NCBI GenBank assembly: GCA_020697255.1
Contig: JAJFBE010000001.1
Span: 539,511 to 603,510, forward strand
Length of the DNA stretch: 64,000 nucleotides
Direction of reading: 5' to 3'
Origin: Burkholderiales bacterium
Lineage (GTDB): Bacteria; Pseudomonadota; Gammaproteobacteria; Burkholderiales; UBA11063
Both the position numbers and the translations under genes were made by a program. Positions 1-8,924 of this stretch are shown here, piece after piece; position 1 is the first letter of the stretch, and the number at the start of each line of letters is the position of its first letter. Below the pieces are notes generated by a model. The model searched no databases. It saw only the letters and a list, made by a program, of their open reading frames with translations, and was not told the origin of the DNA.

Positions 1-1
1 A

Positions 2-721
2 GGCTTATGGGATCATAGCCACCTTGTAGTATTATATAATAGTAATGTTGATATTAATCAAGTTGTAGCTGAGGCTACCCAAATGTTTGGCAAAACATTT
101 ACATATATAGTTGAAACTATAGATGACCAGGACTGGGTACGCCTAACGCAAAGCCAGTTTGAGCCGATTAAAATTAACAACAGACTCTATATAGTGCCAT
201 CCTGGCATGAATCACCCAATGCTGCTGCAACAACAATTACACTAGATCCGGGACTAGCTTTTGGTACCGGATCACATCCAACAACTTTTATGTGCCTGGA
301 CTGGATTAGCAAGAACATTGATGGTATAGTTAAAAATGTGCTTGATTACGGTTGTGGTTCGGGTATTTTGGCAATTGCCGCTAAAAAGTTTGGGGCCGGC
401 GAAGTTTGCGGAGTTGATATTGATACACAGGCTATTGAAGCAAGCAGATCTAATGCATTAATAAATCAAGTCGATATTAGATTTGGTGCAGCCGAAATGG
501 TGGCTGGCAAAAAATTTGAATTTGTAGTTGCTAATATATTATCTAATCCGCTTAGAGTATTGGCCCCGGCATTAGCTGGTTTAACAGGGAAAAAATTAGT
601 TTTATCCGGAATATTAGATAGCCAAAGTGATGAGTTAATAAGTATTTATAAGCAATATTTTAATAAAGTTGTAGTAGCTAATAGTATAGATGGATGGGTG
701 CTGTTGGAATGCAGCTTTTGA
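2..721 (+). CDS. prmA: Ribosomal protein L11 methyltransferase PrmA (5' end outside window)
   Basis: SAM-dependent methyltransferase that methylates lysines and the N-terminus of ribosomal protein L11. The frame is open from base 2, so the start lies before the window; about 239 residues are visible against roughly 290 in the family. The family motif DPGLAFGTGSHPTT is encoded near bases 245-287. It is followed by the SAM-binding motif LDYGCGSG near 341-364, an acidic motif VDIDTQAIEA, and the active-site-like segment VANILSNP near 527-550. An internal ATG at base 83 would remove part of the conserved N-terminal region and is not the likely start. A DUF721 gene follows after 12 bases. Confidence 0.95.
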   Translation, partial: GLWDHSHLVVLYNSNVDINQVVAEATQMFGKTFTYIVETIDDQDWVRLTQSQFEPIKINNRLYIVPSWHESPNAAATTITLDPGLAFGTGSHPTTFMCLDWISKNIDGIVKNVLDYGCGSGILAIAAKKFGAGEVCGVDIDTQAIEASRSNALINQVDIRFGAAEMVAGKKFEFVVANILSNPLRVLAPALAGLTGKKLVLSGILDSQSDELISIYKQYFNKVVVANSIDGWVLLECSF

Positions 722-733
722 TTAAGTAGTAAG

Positions 734-1171
734 ATGCAAAAAAATAGAACAATAGGCCAGATATTAGGTGATATAGGAGGCTTACAGGAGCTATCCCAGA
801 TACTCTTAGTATTGGATGAGTTGAACAGGATTTTGCATAGTTTTTTGCCTGGGCATCTAGTTGATCATTGTCATGTGGGAGCTATCAATAGTGAAAAAAA
901 TCTAGTCATTATATATCTTGCCAATTCTTCAGTTCGACATATTATTGAAAATATGGCTAATCCAATTTTAGAAAATTTTAATAACCATCATTTTTCTTTT
1001 GCCGGTTTAGTCACCCGCATCAGGCCACAAACAGTACGTAATCCGCCACGGTTTAAACAACTAAACCATGACGCTAAAAGCAAACTGGCCGAATTAGCAA
1101 AAAGTATTAACCGTCCAGATTTAATTGAAAATGAAACTATTATAGACTATGTAAAGGAAATAGAATTATAG
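734..1171 (+). CDS. DUF721 / DciA-like protein
   Basis: 145 residues. The pattern looks like the DUF721 domain: residues about 20-100 run from a helical start through a short strand region (LVIIYLANSSVRHIIENM) to the loop that ends in LVTRIRP. DciA proteins of this family help load the replicative helicase DnaB, but membership is judged from pattern only and the function is inferred. It follows prmA at 12 bases in the same direction and probably shares its transcript. No good ribosome-binding site is seen before the ATG. Confidence 0.55.
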   Translation: MQKNRTIGQILGDIGGLQELSQILLVLDELNRILHSFLPGHLVDHCHVGAINSEKNLVIIYLANSSVRHIIENMANPILENFNNHHFSFAGLVTRIRPQTVRNPPRFKQLNHDAKSKLAELAKSINRPDLIENETIIDYVKEIEL

Positions 1172-1188
1172 TTGTTTAACCTATATTT

Positions 1189-1488
1189 TCAATTAGCACT
1201 ATCTTTCATAACCATTTGCAGTGTAATAAGGTGAACCGTCGCATCTCTATACGTAACCTCATAAACACATCTACCGTCCATAAATAGAGGTGTCTTGTTA
1301 ATAACTACCGCCGTGTCATTACGTAAAGAGTTATCTATCCCTGATTGCATATCTCCAGAAATACTTATCCATCGTTTCGTATCAGCATCCCACTTGATTT
1401 CTGAACTAGGAGGGCATTTAGCAAATGCAGTTGGCATCAATACCCAAGCGGCAACTATAGCAGTTAAAGCAAATTTTATTTTTTTCAT
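1189..1488 (-). CDS. Small exported protein of unknown function
   Basis: 99 residues. A clear signal peptide (MKKIKFALTAIVAAWVLMPT, cleavage after AFA at about residue 23) is followed by a mature part of about 76 residues with two cysteines (CPP near the start and GRCVYEV near residue 74), which could form one disulfide. I do not recognise a family. It is the last gene of a minus-strand run of small exported proteins lying downstream of lptFG. Confidence 0.6.
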   Translation of the reverse strand: MKKIKFALTAIVAAWVLMPTAFAKCPPSSEIKWDADTKRWISISGDMQSGIDNSLRNDTAVVINKTPLFMDGRCVYEVTYRDATVHLITLQMVMKDSAN

Positions 1489-1508
1489 AATAATTTCACT
1501 TTTATATA

Positions 1509-1871
1509 TTAATTTTTTACAAATTCTGCGCAGTCTTTGGCAGAAGCATCTTTTTCAGGAGTTGCATAACACAGACCCATTGTGTCCTTTTGACCAATTT
1601 TAATTCTCCATTGGAATACAGCTGCACCTCCTGGAGGGCCTTGAACAGGGACACGTAAAATTGCAACAGAACCCGCTCCACTTCCGATAAGCGTTGATGT
1701 CAGGTCACCATTTTCGAAGTTTACTGACGAAGAAATCCCTACCGATGTATAAAGCTTATCCTCAAGAGTGGGATAACACCACACAATAATTTTTTTATCA
1801 TTTAAATCAGTACACTCACCTGTAATATTTTTCGCAACAACTGCGTGTGATAGTTGTAGTAGCTTTATTGG
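1509..1871 (-). pseudogene. Truncated paralog of the exported protein at 2513-2932, signal peptide start lost
   Basis: The frame is open from 1871 to 1509. It encodes a complete mature domain like that of the neighbour at 2513-2932: both have NITG-x-C, (V/K)WCYP, LYTS(V/L)G, a later Cys and a KDC-x-EF ending. Upstream, the frame reads KLLQLSHAVVAKNITG, which looks like the tail of a signal peptide, but no ATG, GTG or TTG is found before the preceding TAA at about 1874. The first usable start is the GTG at 1784, which would give a 91-residue product without export signal. It overlaps the 3' end of the gene at 1816-2358 in another frame. This looks like a deletion or fusion scar. Confidence 0.6.
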
Positions 1872-2358
1872 TTAATGGCATTTGAAGATCAGCTGAATCT
1901 TTTATGCTAAAAATTGTTTCTCCGTTACTTGATACAGTAAATTCAAAAGTTATTTTATTAGTTTGATGATCTATTTGGAAATTAAAGACTTCATATCGAT
2001 GATCAGGGCTCTTTTTTAAATTAAGTATTTTTGTAACTTCACCTTTATCGTTTACTACAACAGTCCTTATACTTATTTCAGTTGGAAAGTTGATTTCTAT
2101 ACTTGGGCCTTGACCATTTTTATCGGCTAATACTTTCCAACATATACTTATCTCTTCTGCGACTCCACTGCCCATAAAAGTTTTAAATTCATCCTTAACA
2201 TCCCTGAGTTTTCCGCGTAAAGATATTGTAAACTGCCCAGATTGATCTTTAGGAGGCAGCCCTCTCCAATAGATGTCTTCGCCCCAGGCTAACCCTGTGC
2301 AGAAAAACAGTAAAAACAAGCTAAAAACCAAACAGTTGAATTTATTTTTAATCTTCAC
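1816..2358 (-). CDS. Exported protein of unknown function
   Basis: 180 residues. The signal peptide (KIKNKFNCLVFSLFLLFFCTGLAWG) ends near residue 27, and the mature part is rich in beta-type alternation. No family is recognised. The start has a good ribosome-binding site, AAAGGTG, just before ATG. The last residues (about TNKATTTITRSCCEKYYR) are read, out of frame, over what looks like signal-peptide sequence of the decayed downstream gene, so the natural C-terminus may have been replaced. Confidence 0.6.
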   Translation of the reverse strand: MKIKNKFNCLVFSLFLLFFCTGLAWGEDIYWRGLPPKDQSGQFTISLRGKLRDVKDEFKTFMGSGVAEEISICWKVLADKNGQGPSIEINFPTEISIRTVVVNDKGEVTKILNLKKSPDHRYEVFNFQIDHQTNKITFEFTVSSNGETIFSIKDSADLQMPLTNKATTTITRSCCEKYYR

Positions 2359-2446
2359 CTTTATTCCTCACCAAAATAAAATTAAATATACTAAATAAGT
2401 ACCTTGTTCATAACCTAAATTAAGTAATGAAATAAAGCATTGTACC

Positions 2447-2481
2447 ACCAGCCAAAGCCAAACAAAATTATGGTTGGCGTT
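2447..2481. repeat. Duplicated fragment of the lptG 3' end
   Basis: 35 bases here match 2976-3010, the sequence encoding the LptG segment TLILFGFGW near its C-terminus, with only about three differences. The copy lies between two exported-protein genes, so a segment containing the lptG tail was probably duplicated with the gene that follows it. Confidence 0.6.
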
Positions 2482-2512
2482 TATTGTATCCATTATGTTC
2501 TTTAAATGTCCT

Positions 2513-2932
2513 CTATTGCTTCTGCTCAGGTACTTTAGATAAAAATTCTTTGCAATCTTTTACAGAATCATCAAGTTCGGGGGTTCTGGAGCATTGAGTT
2601 TTAAAAACCTTGTTCTTATAACTAGGTCCGGACCATGTCCTCAGAGTCCACTTATATTCGTCTTTTAATTCCAAGTTATATAATAGGTAAAAACCTTCCT
2701 TTTTGTCCAAATGAGCACTTTTTAGGTTTCCGTCCTCCAAAAAATCCGCAATTTCTGGTTGTCCTAAAGATGTATAAAGATATTCTTTAGACTCAGGATA
2801 GCACCACTTCATAATAATTTTGTTATCATCACTAACACACTTACCCGTTATATTTTTTGCTTGCGACATGCCAAAGCAAAAGGCTAATAAAACAAGCATG
2901 CCAGCTAAAGAAGTTTTTTTTAAATTTTTCAT
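2513..2932 (-). CDS. Small exported cysteine-containing protein, intact paralog
   Basis: 139 residues. The signal peptide MKNLKKTSLAGMLVLLAFCF ends near SQA (residue 25). The mature protein has four cysteines (GKC, WCYP, TQC, KDC) that are also kept in the truncated copy at 1509-1871, which suggests two disulfides. The family is not recognised. It follows lptG by 20 bases on the same strand and may be cotranscribed with it. The ribosome-binding site AAGGAGC precedes the ATG. Confidence 0.65.
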   Translation of the reverse strand: MKNLKKTSLAGMLVLLAFCFGMSQAKNITGKCVSDDNKIIMKWCYPESKEYLYTSLGQPEIADFLEDGNLKSAHLDKKEGFYLLYNLELKDEYKWTLRTWSGPSYKNKVFKTQCSRTPELDDSVKDCKEFLSKVPEQKQ

Positions 2933-2952
2933 ATAAGCTCCTTAAATAATAA

Positions 2953-4026
2953 TCACTCCTTACGGATAACAAAATACCAGCCAAAGCCAAACAAAATCAG
3001 GGTTGGCGTTAAAGAGGCAATAATCGCATTCCAAGCAAATAACAATGCCATAAATCCAATTAAACGCATGGTAAAGAAAAATGCCACCCCGATTAAAATG
3101 CCTGCAAATAATTTTACTCCCAAATTGATATTTCTCCGATTATTGGGCGTAAAAGCTAGAGCAATTAAAGCCATTGAAATACAGGCTAAAGGATAAAGAA
3201 GTTTATTCCAAAATGCTATCTGGTAACGTTGAGTAGATTGGTGATTAATATCTAAATGATGCATATAGCTTAATAATGAAATCGCCGACATATCTTCCGG
3301 GGCAATTACTAATACGTTAAAGTAACTCGGCTCTATAGCTGTATCCCATTGGAAATTATTTATCTCTGTAGTAACAATATCTTGCTTAGTATAATCATAT
3401 TGCTTTAGATGTGATAATACCCAACGCCTGTTTTTCTCATCATATTTGCCCTCGTCGGCGGTTTTAAAATATTTTAACTTGAGATTATCATCATAAACAA
3501 AGATATTTACCCCAACAATTGTATTATCCGGCATCACCTGCTTAATATTTACAAATGCATTAGTCCCATCCTTACTCCAAATTCCTGAGTGTAAATTAGT
3601 CGAAACAATCTGTTTCATTTTCTCCATTTTATATACTTGAGCATAGTGATTAGCCTCTGGTCCTAATAACTCCCCAAATGAAAATGTAATAAGGCTAAAA
3701 GCAAAACCAAAACCAAATAAAATTATAGTTATTTTTTTTAGCGATACTCCGGAAGTACGAATAATTGCATACTCCGAATAATTTACCAAACTTAACATCC
3801 CGCACATAACACCAATTAGCACAGCTAATGGCATCAGTAAATAAATATAATTGGGAATAAGTAAAGTTGCATAAAAAAGCATTGCTGTAGTCGTAAAAGA
3901 GCCTTTACCTACATCACCAAGCTGTCCAAGAATATTAAACATAGTGATTATTATTATGGTAGCAAGCGACATTAAAAAAGTAAAAAACAAGCACTTTTTG
4001 ACTATATATCTAGTAATTATACTCAT
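2953..4026 (-). CDS. lptG: LPS export permease LptG
   Basis: Inner-membrane subunit of the LptB2FG ABC transporter that extracts lipopolysaccharide and passes it to LptC/LptA. 357 residues, the usual size. There are three N-terminal membrane segments (about residues 12-33, 50-80 and 97-118), a periplasmic beta-jellyroll region, and three C-terminal segments from about residue 268. The start ATG overlaps the lptF stop by four bases, which indicates translational coupling. Orientation divergent from pepA matches many proteobacteria. Confidence 0.93.
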   Translation of the reverse strand: MSIITRYIVKKCLFFTFLMSLATIIIITMFNILGQLGDVGKGSFTTTAMLFYATLLIPNYIYLLMPLAVLIGVMCGMLSLVNYSEYAIIRTSGVSLKKITIILFGFGFAFSLITFSFGELLGPEANHYAQVYKMEKMKQIVSTNLHSGIWSKDGTNAFVNIKQVMPDNTIVGVNIFVYDDNLKLKYFKTADEGKYDEKNRRWVLSHLKQYDYTKQDIVTTEINNFQWDTAIEPSYFNVLVIAPEDMSAISLLSYMHHLDINHQSTQRYQIAFWNKLLYPLACISMALIALAFTPNNRRNINLGVKLFAGILIGVAFFFTMRLIGFMALLFAWNAIIASLTPTLILFGFGWYFVIRKE

Positions 4027-5111
4027 TTGTTTTTGGACCTAAAATAGCCCTTGGGGAATGTTTTCATATATGTAAGTCCTATTGCAATCATTATCATAAC
4101 AATATGCACAATAAACACATATGCCATAGAAGATAACGCCCCTGAATTGATATAACCATTAATTGTTAAAATTGAATTTTCATAAACTCCGTACATGATC
4201 AAAGGCATAATAAATACTATACTATTTTGTACTCTGCCAATTTGAATACTAATTGGTACAACTAGTAGCGCCATAACAAACATCATGGCCGCAATAGATA
4301 TTCGCCAGGATATCTCAGCCTTTGCATTATTATTATTTTTTTTGAGTAACTGTTGGATAGTTGAAGTTGAGATTCCTACATTTGATTTATCACGGGGCTT
4401 ATAATCTACTTTTATACTTGCCTTAAATTCATCAAAATTTAACTCTAAAATATTCTCATCCTTATTAGACAAATCATACCTATGTGCATTTTTTAAAATT
4501 ACACTCGAAATGCCATCCTGAGTCTCAACCCTACCAGCCTGTGCAGTAATATTAAATGGCGAACCATTTGGCTCAGTATATTGGATAAAAATATTTTGTG
4601 CATAACTGGGCGTTATACTATATTTTTCCAAATAAAATACCTGATCCCCAGTCCCGTTTTCCTTAAAAACCCCAGGTGAAATAAGCATAGCTGTTTGCTG
4701 CTTGGATAGATAGTCTGCATATTCTTCCGACTTGGCAGTTGCCCAAGGAGTAATATACATCGTACTTATCGCACAAATTATTGTCATTGGGATGATAAAA
4801 TACATTACTTGTCTTAGCCAATAAAAAGGCGATATACCCGAAGATAACCAAATAGCAAACTCCTGGTCCTTACAATAACGGTTTAACGTCATCACAACGG
4901 TTAAGAAACAAGCAATAGTTAAAATCATCGGAAAACTAGCAATAGTTCCGTATATCATAAGCGTCACCAAAGTAACAGTTGGAATGCTTCCGGCTGCAGC
5001 TTGATTTAGCAGCTTAAATAACTCGGTAATTGGCAGAATTGCTACCAATATAATAAATATTTTACTGGCGTTACTTACCAACTCGCGATAAAAAATCTTT
5101 TTTACTAACAT
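4023..5111 (-). CDS. lptF: LPS export permease LptF
   Basis: Partner of LptG in the lipopolysaccharide ABC exporter. The frame is open to 5144, but the first 11 codons (MTKSRIQRRRI) are translated from a dispersed repeat (5116-5231). The family-like start is the internal ATG at 5111 (MLVKKIFYRELVSNASKIF), giving 362 residues. A GGAG about 13 bases before the 5144 ATG leaves that start possible. Membrane segments are visible at both ends with a soluble domain between (about residues 120-265). Confidence 0.92.
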   Translation of the reverse strand: MLVKKIFYRELVSNASKIFIILVAILPITELFKLLNQAAAGSIPTVTLVTLMIYGTIASFPMILTIACFLTVVMTLNRYCKDQEFAIWLSSGISPFYWLRQVMYFIIPMTIICAISTMYITPWATAKSEEYADYLSKQQTAMLISPGVFKENGTGDQVFYLEKYSITPSYAQNIFIQYTEPNGSPFNITAQAGRVETQDGISSVILKNAHRYDLSNKDENILELNFDEFKASIKVDYKPRDKSNVGISTSTIQQLLKKNNNNAKAEISWRISIAAMMFVMALLVVPISIQIGRVQNSIVFIMPLIMYGVYENSILTINGYINSGALSSMAYVFIVHIVMIMIAIGLTYMKTFPKGYFRSKNK

Positions 5112-5115
5112 TATT

Positions 5116-5231
5116 CTTCGTCTTTGAATCCTGGACTTTGTCATTCCTCATAAATTGCTCCTTATGTAGTATATCTACACGGCGTCACAATTTATTTCGT
5201 TATTCCTCGCCCAGAATCCAAATACTTCGAA
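5116..5231. repeat. Palindromic dispersed repeat, copy A
   Basis: About 116 bases with imperfect inverted ends: CTTTGAATCCTGG on the left and the complement of CCAGAATCCAAA on the right, around a core with GTAGTATATCTAC. The related copy B is at 15494-15607. The left end touches the start of lptF and adds an alternative start to it. There is no ORF, so it looks like a MITE- or REP-type non-autonomous element. Confidence 0.6.
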
Positions 5232-5240
5232 TTTTAAATA

Positions 5241-5275
5241 CTCTTTGAATCCTGGACTTTGTTGTAACTTTAAGG
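5241..5275. repeat. Partial copy of the same repeat (left end only)
   Basis: CTTTGAATCCTGGACTTTG repeats the left end of copy A, and it continues into TTGTAACTTTAA as copy B does at 15516-15528. It sits in the lptF-pepA intergenic region, ten bases from copy A. Confidence 0.55.
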
Positions 5276-5369
5276 TTTACATATTAATTTTGTACATTAT
5301 ACTCAGCAGTTACGTTAAAATCACGTTTAATTAGAGATTTTATCATGTTTACAGTTTTAAGGTATCGCT

Positions 5370-6806
5370 ATGAAATTAAAATTTGGCCACAATATTATTG
5401 AACTGACAAATAATAGTAACGCTCAAGCTAATGTAAAAATAATTTTTAGCTTTGGCGCTAACTTGCTGCCGCAGGCAAAAAAGCATATTGGCACCTTTAA
5501 AATCGGTAAATTTGAAGATTTACAGGCTACTGCCAGTATAACAAAACTCAATGATGGGCAAATTATTTTGGCAAGCCTTGGGGAATTAAAAAGTTTTGAC
5601 TTTCCTGGCTTATTAAAAACATTGAAAGTCGTTGCTGAAACGATTAAAAATAATTCTAAAATAACTTCAATTAGCCTGGTAATTGAAGAAAGTTTAGCCA
5701 AATCTTTAAACCAAACAGTCAGTGAGTTTACCGAAAACAGTATATTTTATCTATTAAACAATCTATATTATTTTGACGAATTAAAATCTGAACCGAAAAA
5801 ACTTAATTTAAAATTGATAAATATTATTAGCGCAAGTAGTCAAAAAACAGCAATAGAAAATGCCCTGCATATGGCAAATGGTGTGTTTTTGATTAGAGAT
5901 ATGGCACACGGGCCTTCTAATATAATTACCCCAAGCCATCTGGCTAAAACCGCAAAAAACTTGGAACATATCGGAAAAAATGTAAAGGTACATGTCCTGA
6001 ATGCCAAAGATGCTAAAAAATTGAATATGAATACTTTCTTAGCAGTTGCTAAGGGTGCTGATTCGGAACCTAAATTTATTAAGATGGAATACTCCGGTGC
6101 TGCTAAAAATAAAAAGCCCATTGTCCTAATCGGTAAAGGAATTACTTTTGATAGCGGCGGTATTTCGCTAAAAGCTGGCTTAAAAATGGATGCGATGAAG
6201 TATGATATGTGCGGCGCTGCGACTGTTATTGGCATATTTAAAACAATTGCAAATCTTGAACTCCCACTTAACCTTGTATGTTTGGTACCCACTTGTGAGA
6301 ATATGCCATCTGGTCATGCATTAAAGCCGGGAGACGTAATTAAAACCATGTCAGGAAAAACGGTTGAAATTGCTAATACTGATGCTGAAGGCAGGTTAAT
6401 TTTATGTGATGCATTACATTATGCAAAAAAATATAAGCCCGAGCTGGTTATTGATATAGCAACACTCACAGGTGCGTGCATAACTGCATTAGGCTCTGCT
6501 GCCAGCGGTTTATATAGTAATGATGATATCTTGGCTGCTGCATTAACTAAATCTGGTCTTAATACTAACGATAAAGTATGGCGTATGCCTTTATTTAAAG
6601 AATATCATGATATGCTAAAAGGAACGGTGGCTGATTTGAGTAATATCGGCAGCTGGAGCGGAGAAGCAGGAAGTGCGACTGCTGCTTGCTTTTTAGAACA
6701 ATTTACCGACTATAAATGGGCACACCTGGATGTAGCCGGAACCGCTATGAGCGGCACCGGCAGGCCATTTTATATGCTGATGAATTTTTTACGAAATATT
6801 AAATAG
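5370..6806 (+). CDS. pepA: Leucyl aminopeptidase PepA (M17)
   Basis: Cytosolic two-metal aminopeptidase that removes N-terminal residues from peptides. 478 residues. The catalytic domain shows GKGITFDSGG with Lys256 and Asp261, YDMCGAA with Asp279, and the signature NTDAEGRL at about 336-343 (Asp338, Glu340, Arg342). All expected metal and catalytic residues are present. The start ATG follows AAGGT. The gene is divergent from lptFG. The N-terminal domain (about 1-160) is less conserved, as is normal for M17 enzymes. Confidence 0.97.
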   Translation: MKLKFGHNIIELTNNSNAQANVKIIFSFGANLLPQAKKHIGTFKIGKFEDLQATASITKLNDGQIILASLGELKSFDFPGLLKTLKVVAETIKNNSKITSISLVIEESLAKSLNQTVSEFTENSIFYLLNNLYYFDELKSEPKKLNLKLINIISASSQKTAIENALHMANGVFLIRDMAHGPSNIITPSHLAKTAKNLEHIGKNVKVHVLNAKDAKKLNMNTFLAVAKGADSEPKFIKMEYSGAAKNKKPIVLIGKGITFDSGGISLKAGLKMDAMKYDMCGAATVIGIFKTIANLELPLNLVCLVPTCENMPSGHALKPGDVIKTMSGKTVEIANTDAEGRLILCDALHYAKKYKPELVIDIATLTGACITALGSAASGLYSNDDILAAALTKSGLNTNDKVWRMPLFKEYHDMLKGTVADLSNIGSWSGEAGSATAACFLEQFTDYKWAHLDVAGTAMSGTGRPFYMLMNFLRNIK

Positions 6807-6823
6807 GCTTTCTCTTTATTGCT

Positions 6824-6851
6824 GTACCTCCCGGCAGTCCCGGGGGTATTC
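6824..6851 (+). terminator. GC-rich hairpin after pepA
   Basis: TACCTCCCGG and CCCGGGGGTA can pair around a short loop, 18 bases after the pepA stop. No long T run follows, so a terminator role is only likely. Confidence 0.35.
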
Positions 6852-7031
6852 AAAAACTTCATAAATCCCTATCTGGTCCTCAAGAGTCGTTTGATTCATA
6901 AATTTTAGCTAAATGCTACTAATGAAAAATGTTATAATTATCAAACATAAGTTTAATAAATAAGATTACCCTTAGCCTTATTTATTGAATTTAGTATATT
7001 GCAATCTATTTATTAATGCAAGGAGGAAGAT

Positions 7032-8870
7032 ATGCTAATTTCAGTGTTTGTAAAGTTTAAAAAATCTTTTACCATATGTTTTATTACAATTTGTCTCGGC
7101 TTAAGCCTTGTGGGATGTTCTTCTTCCACAAATAATAATTCAGCAACATCATCATTGAGCATTTTATACATAAATGACCTTCATGGCCAGCTGGAGGAAG
7201 CATATAATGATGTAGCAGACCCCTCTAAGGGATTTAAATATCCCGGCATAGCTAGAGTTGCAGCTTGGGTTAAAAAATATAGAGAAACCCACCCAAATAC
7301 GTTATTTTTAGCTGGTGGCGATAATTATCAAGGTACTATGGGAAGCAACTATTACTATGGTGATTCTGTCAGTGATTTTTTTAATATAATGGGTATTACT
7401 TATTCTGCATTGGGTAATCATGAATTTGATTTTGGTTATGAAGTTGGCAAGAATAACTTTATTTATAATCCAATCAATAAAGGCACACATTTTATTGCGG
7501 CCAATATAGCGGCTAATGATGACAAAGGATCTGCGGTTGATTTTGTAGAACCATACCAAATCTTAAAGACTAATATAGGCCTAAGGCCAATTAATGTGGT
7601 TATTATTGGCCTGGCAACTACCGAAACCCCGGTTAGCACTGCAGGTGCACAAGGATTAAAATTCACTGACCCTGCTCAATCAGCAGCATCTGCATTAGAT
7701 CAAGCAGAAATAACACTTCAGAAAGATAATTTAAAACCTGATATAGTTTTATTTTTAACTCATATTCCAAGTTATCAAAAATCAGACCCGTATATACCTA
7801 ACCCCAAGGATCCTGTTGTCTGGCTGCCTAATAAATTTTTAGTTCCGGAGGATAGTGAAATCCACGAATTGACCCAATGGATTGCATCACGTAACGAAAT
7901 TAAAAATATTAGTGTAGTTTTGTCAGCACACAGCCACATGATGGTTAATGGTCATGTTGCAGGTAACTTAATTCCAGTAGTACAGGCAGGGTATAATGGT
8001 AGAGCTATTGCAGTTGTTGATATAAATTGCCCCTATAATCAAAGCGCAGCTTGTTCATTAACACCAAATGTAGTTGATCTGACCAAAGTTGCCGGTGATT
8101 ATACGCCAGATCCTGAAGTAACAGCATTGATTGATAAATACTTAAACAATTCTACATATAAGCAAATGGCAACGCGCGAAATTACTAATAGTTGCTCAAT
8201 AGTTCCCAACTTTCCTCCAGCATACAATAATTTTAACTTTAAACTACCGTATTTACTGGCCAACCAATTGCGTCATGTCGGGCAAACGACTATAGGTGTA
8301 TTTAACTTAGGCGGTCTAAGAGCTGATTTACCCAAAGGTGAGATCAACTATAGCCAATTATATAATATCATGCCGTTTGAAACCTATAATTTGGTAGAAA
8401 CCGGCAAAATTCCTGGTTGGGCAATTCGTCAGGTAGTTGACAACACTTTACATTTAGGTACGCATTTACAGATTGCTACCGCAGGTATTGCATTTTATGC
8501 CACCCCACTATCCCCTAATCAGCATTACACCGGACCAATTTATCTTACACGAATGGGCACTAGTTATAAAGATCCAACTGATGGCAGCATTCTATATAAT
8601 GATGACAATACCCCGGTACTTTTAGATGACAATACAATGTACACCATTACATCAGTGAATTTTTTGCTGGATGCCGATCCTAAATATCCCGGGGATGGCT
8701 TTGACTTCACCATGGTAGCAAATAAACAGTACCTGTTTGATTCACAACATCAAACTAATTTAACTATACGTCAAATGTTGGAAAATGAATTGGTAAGAGA
8801 TAAAACTGGCGGTGGCTGTCAGGAGTATACCCCGTATAATTGGATAAATGCCATACAGCCAGGTACATAA
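7032..8870 (+). CDS. 5'-nucleotidase / 2',3'-cyclic phosphodiesterase-type lipoprotein
   Basis: 612 residues, UshA/CpdB-like. A lipobox LVGC gives a lipidated Cys29, so the mature enzyme is probably membrane-anchored in the periplasm. The metallophosphatase domain has NDLHG (about 48-52), GGDNYQGT (95-102), GNHEFDFG (128-135) and AHSH near residue 303, covering the dinuclear metal site. The C-terminal 5'-nucleotidase domain has FNLGGLRAD and NIMPFET. It probably hydrolyses external nucleotides to scavenge nucleoside and phosphate; exact substrate is unknown. A strong ribosome-binding site AAGGAGGA precedes the ATG. Confidence 0.9.
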   Translation: MLISVFVKFKKSFTICFITICLGLSLVGCSSSTNNNSATSSLSILYINDLHGQLEEAYNDVADPSKGFKYPGIARVAAWVKKYRETHPNTLFLAGGDNYQGTMGSNYYYGDSVSDFFNIMGITYSALGNHEFDFGYEVGKNNFIYNPINKGTHFIAANIAANDDKGSAVDFVEPYQILKTNIGLRPINVVIIGLATTETPVSTAGAQGLKFTDPAQSAASALDQAEITLQKDNLKPDIVLFLTHIPSYQKSDPYIPNPKDPVVWLPNKFLVPEDSEIHELTQWIASRNEIKNISVVLSAHSHMMVNGHVAGNLIPVVQAGYNGRAIAVVDINCPYNQSAACSLTPNVVDLTKVAGDYTPDPEVTALIDKYLNNSTYKQMATREITNSCSIVPNFPPAYNNFNFKLPYLLANQLRHVGQTTIGVFNLGGLRADLPKGEINYSQLYNIMPFETYNLVETGKIPGWAIRQVVDNTLHLGTHLQIATAGIAFYATPLSPNQHYTGPIYLTRMGTSYKDPTDGSILYNDDNTPVLLDDNTMYTITSVNFLLDADPKYPGDGFDFTMVANKQYLFDSQHQTNLTIRQMLENELVRDKTGGGCQEYTPYNWINAIQPGT

Positions 8871-8924
8871 AATTATTATGTTAAATTTTGGTACAGATCA
8901 CTGACATAATTTTTTTATTTGCAA

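Noticed and set aside
1295..1603. 102-codon plus-strand ORF
   Set aside because: It is antisense to the exported gene at 1189-1488 and the decayed copy at 1509-1871, and it has no start signal.
5112..5144. Eleven extra N-terminal residues of LptF as part of the native protein
   Set aside because: They are encoded by the dispersed repeat, and the residues following the internal ATG at 5111 match the usual LptF start. Kept only as an alternative.
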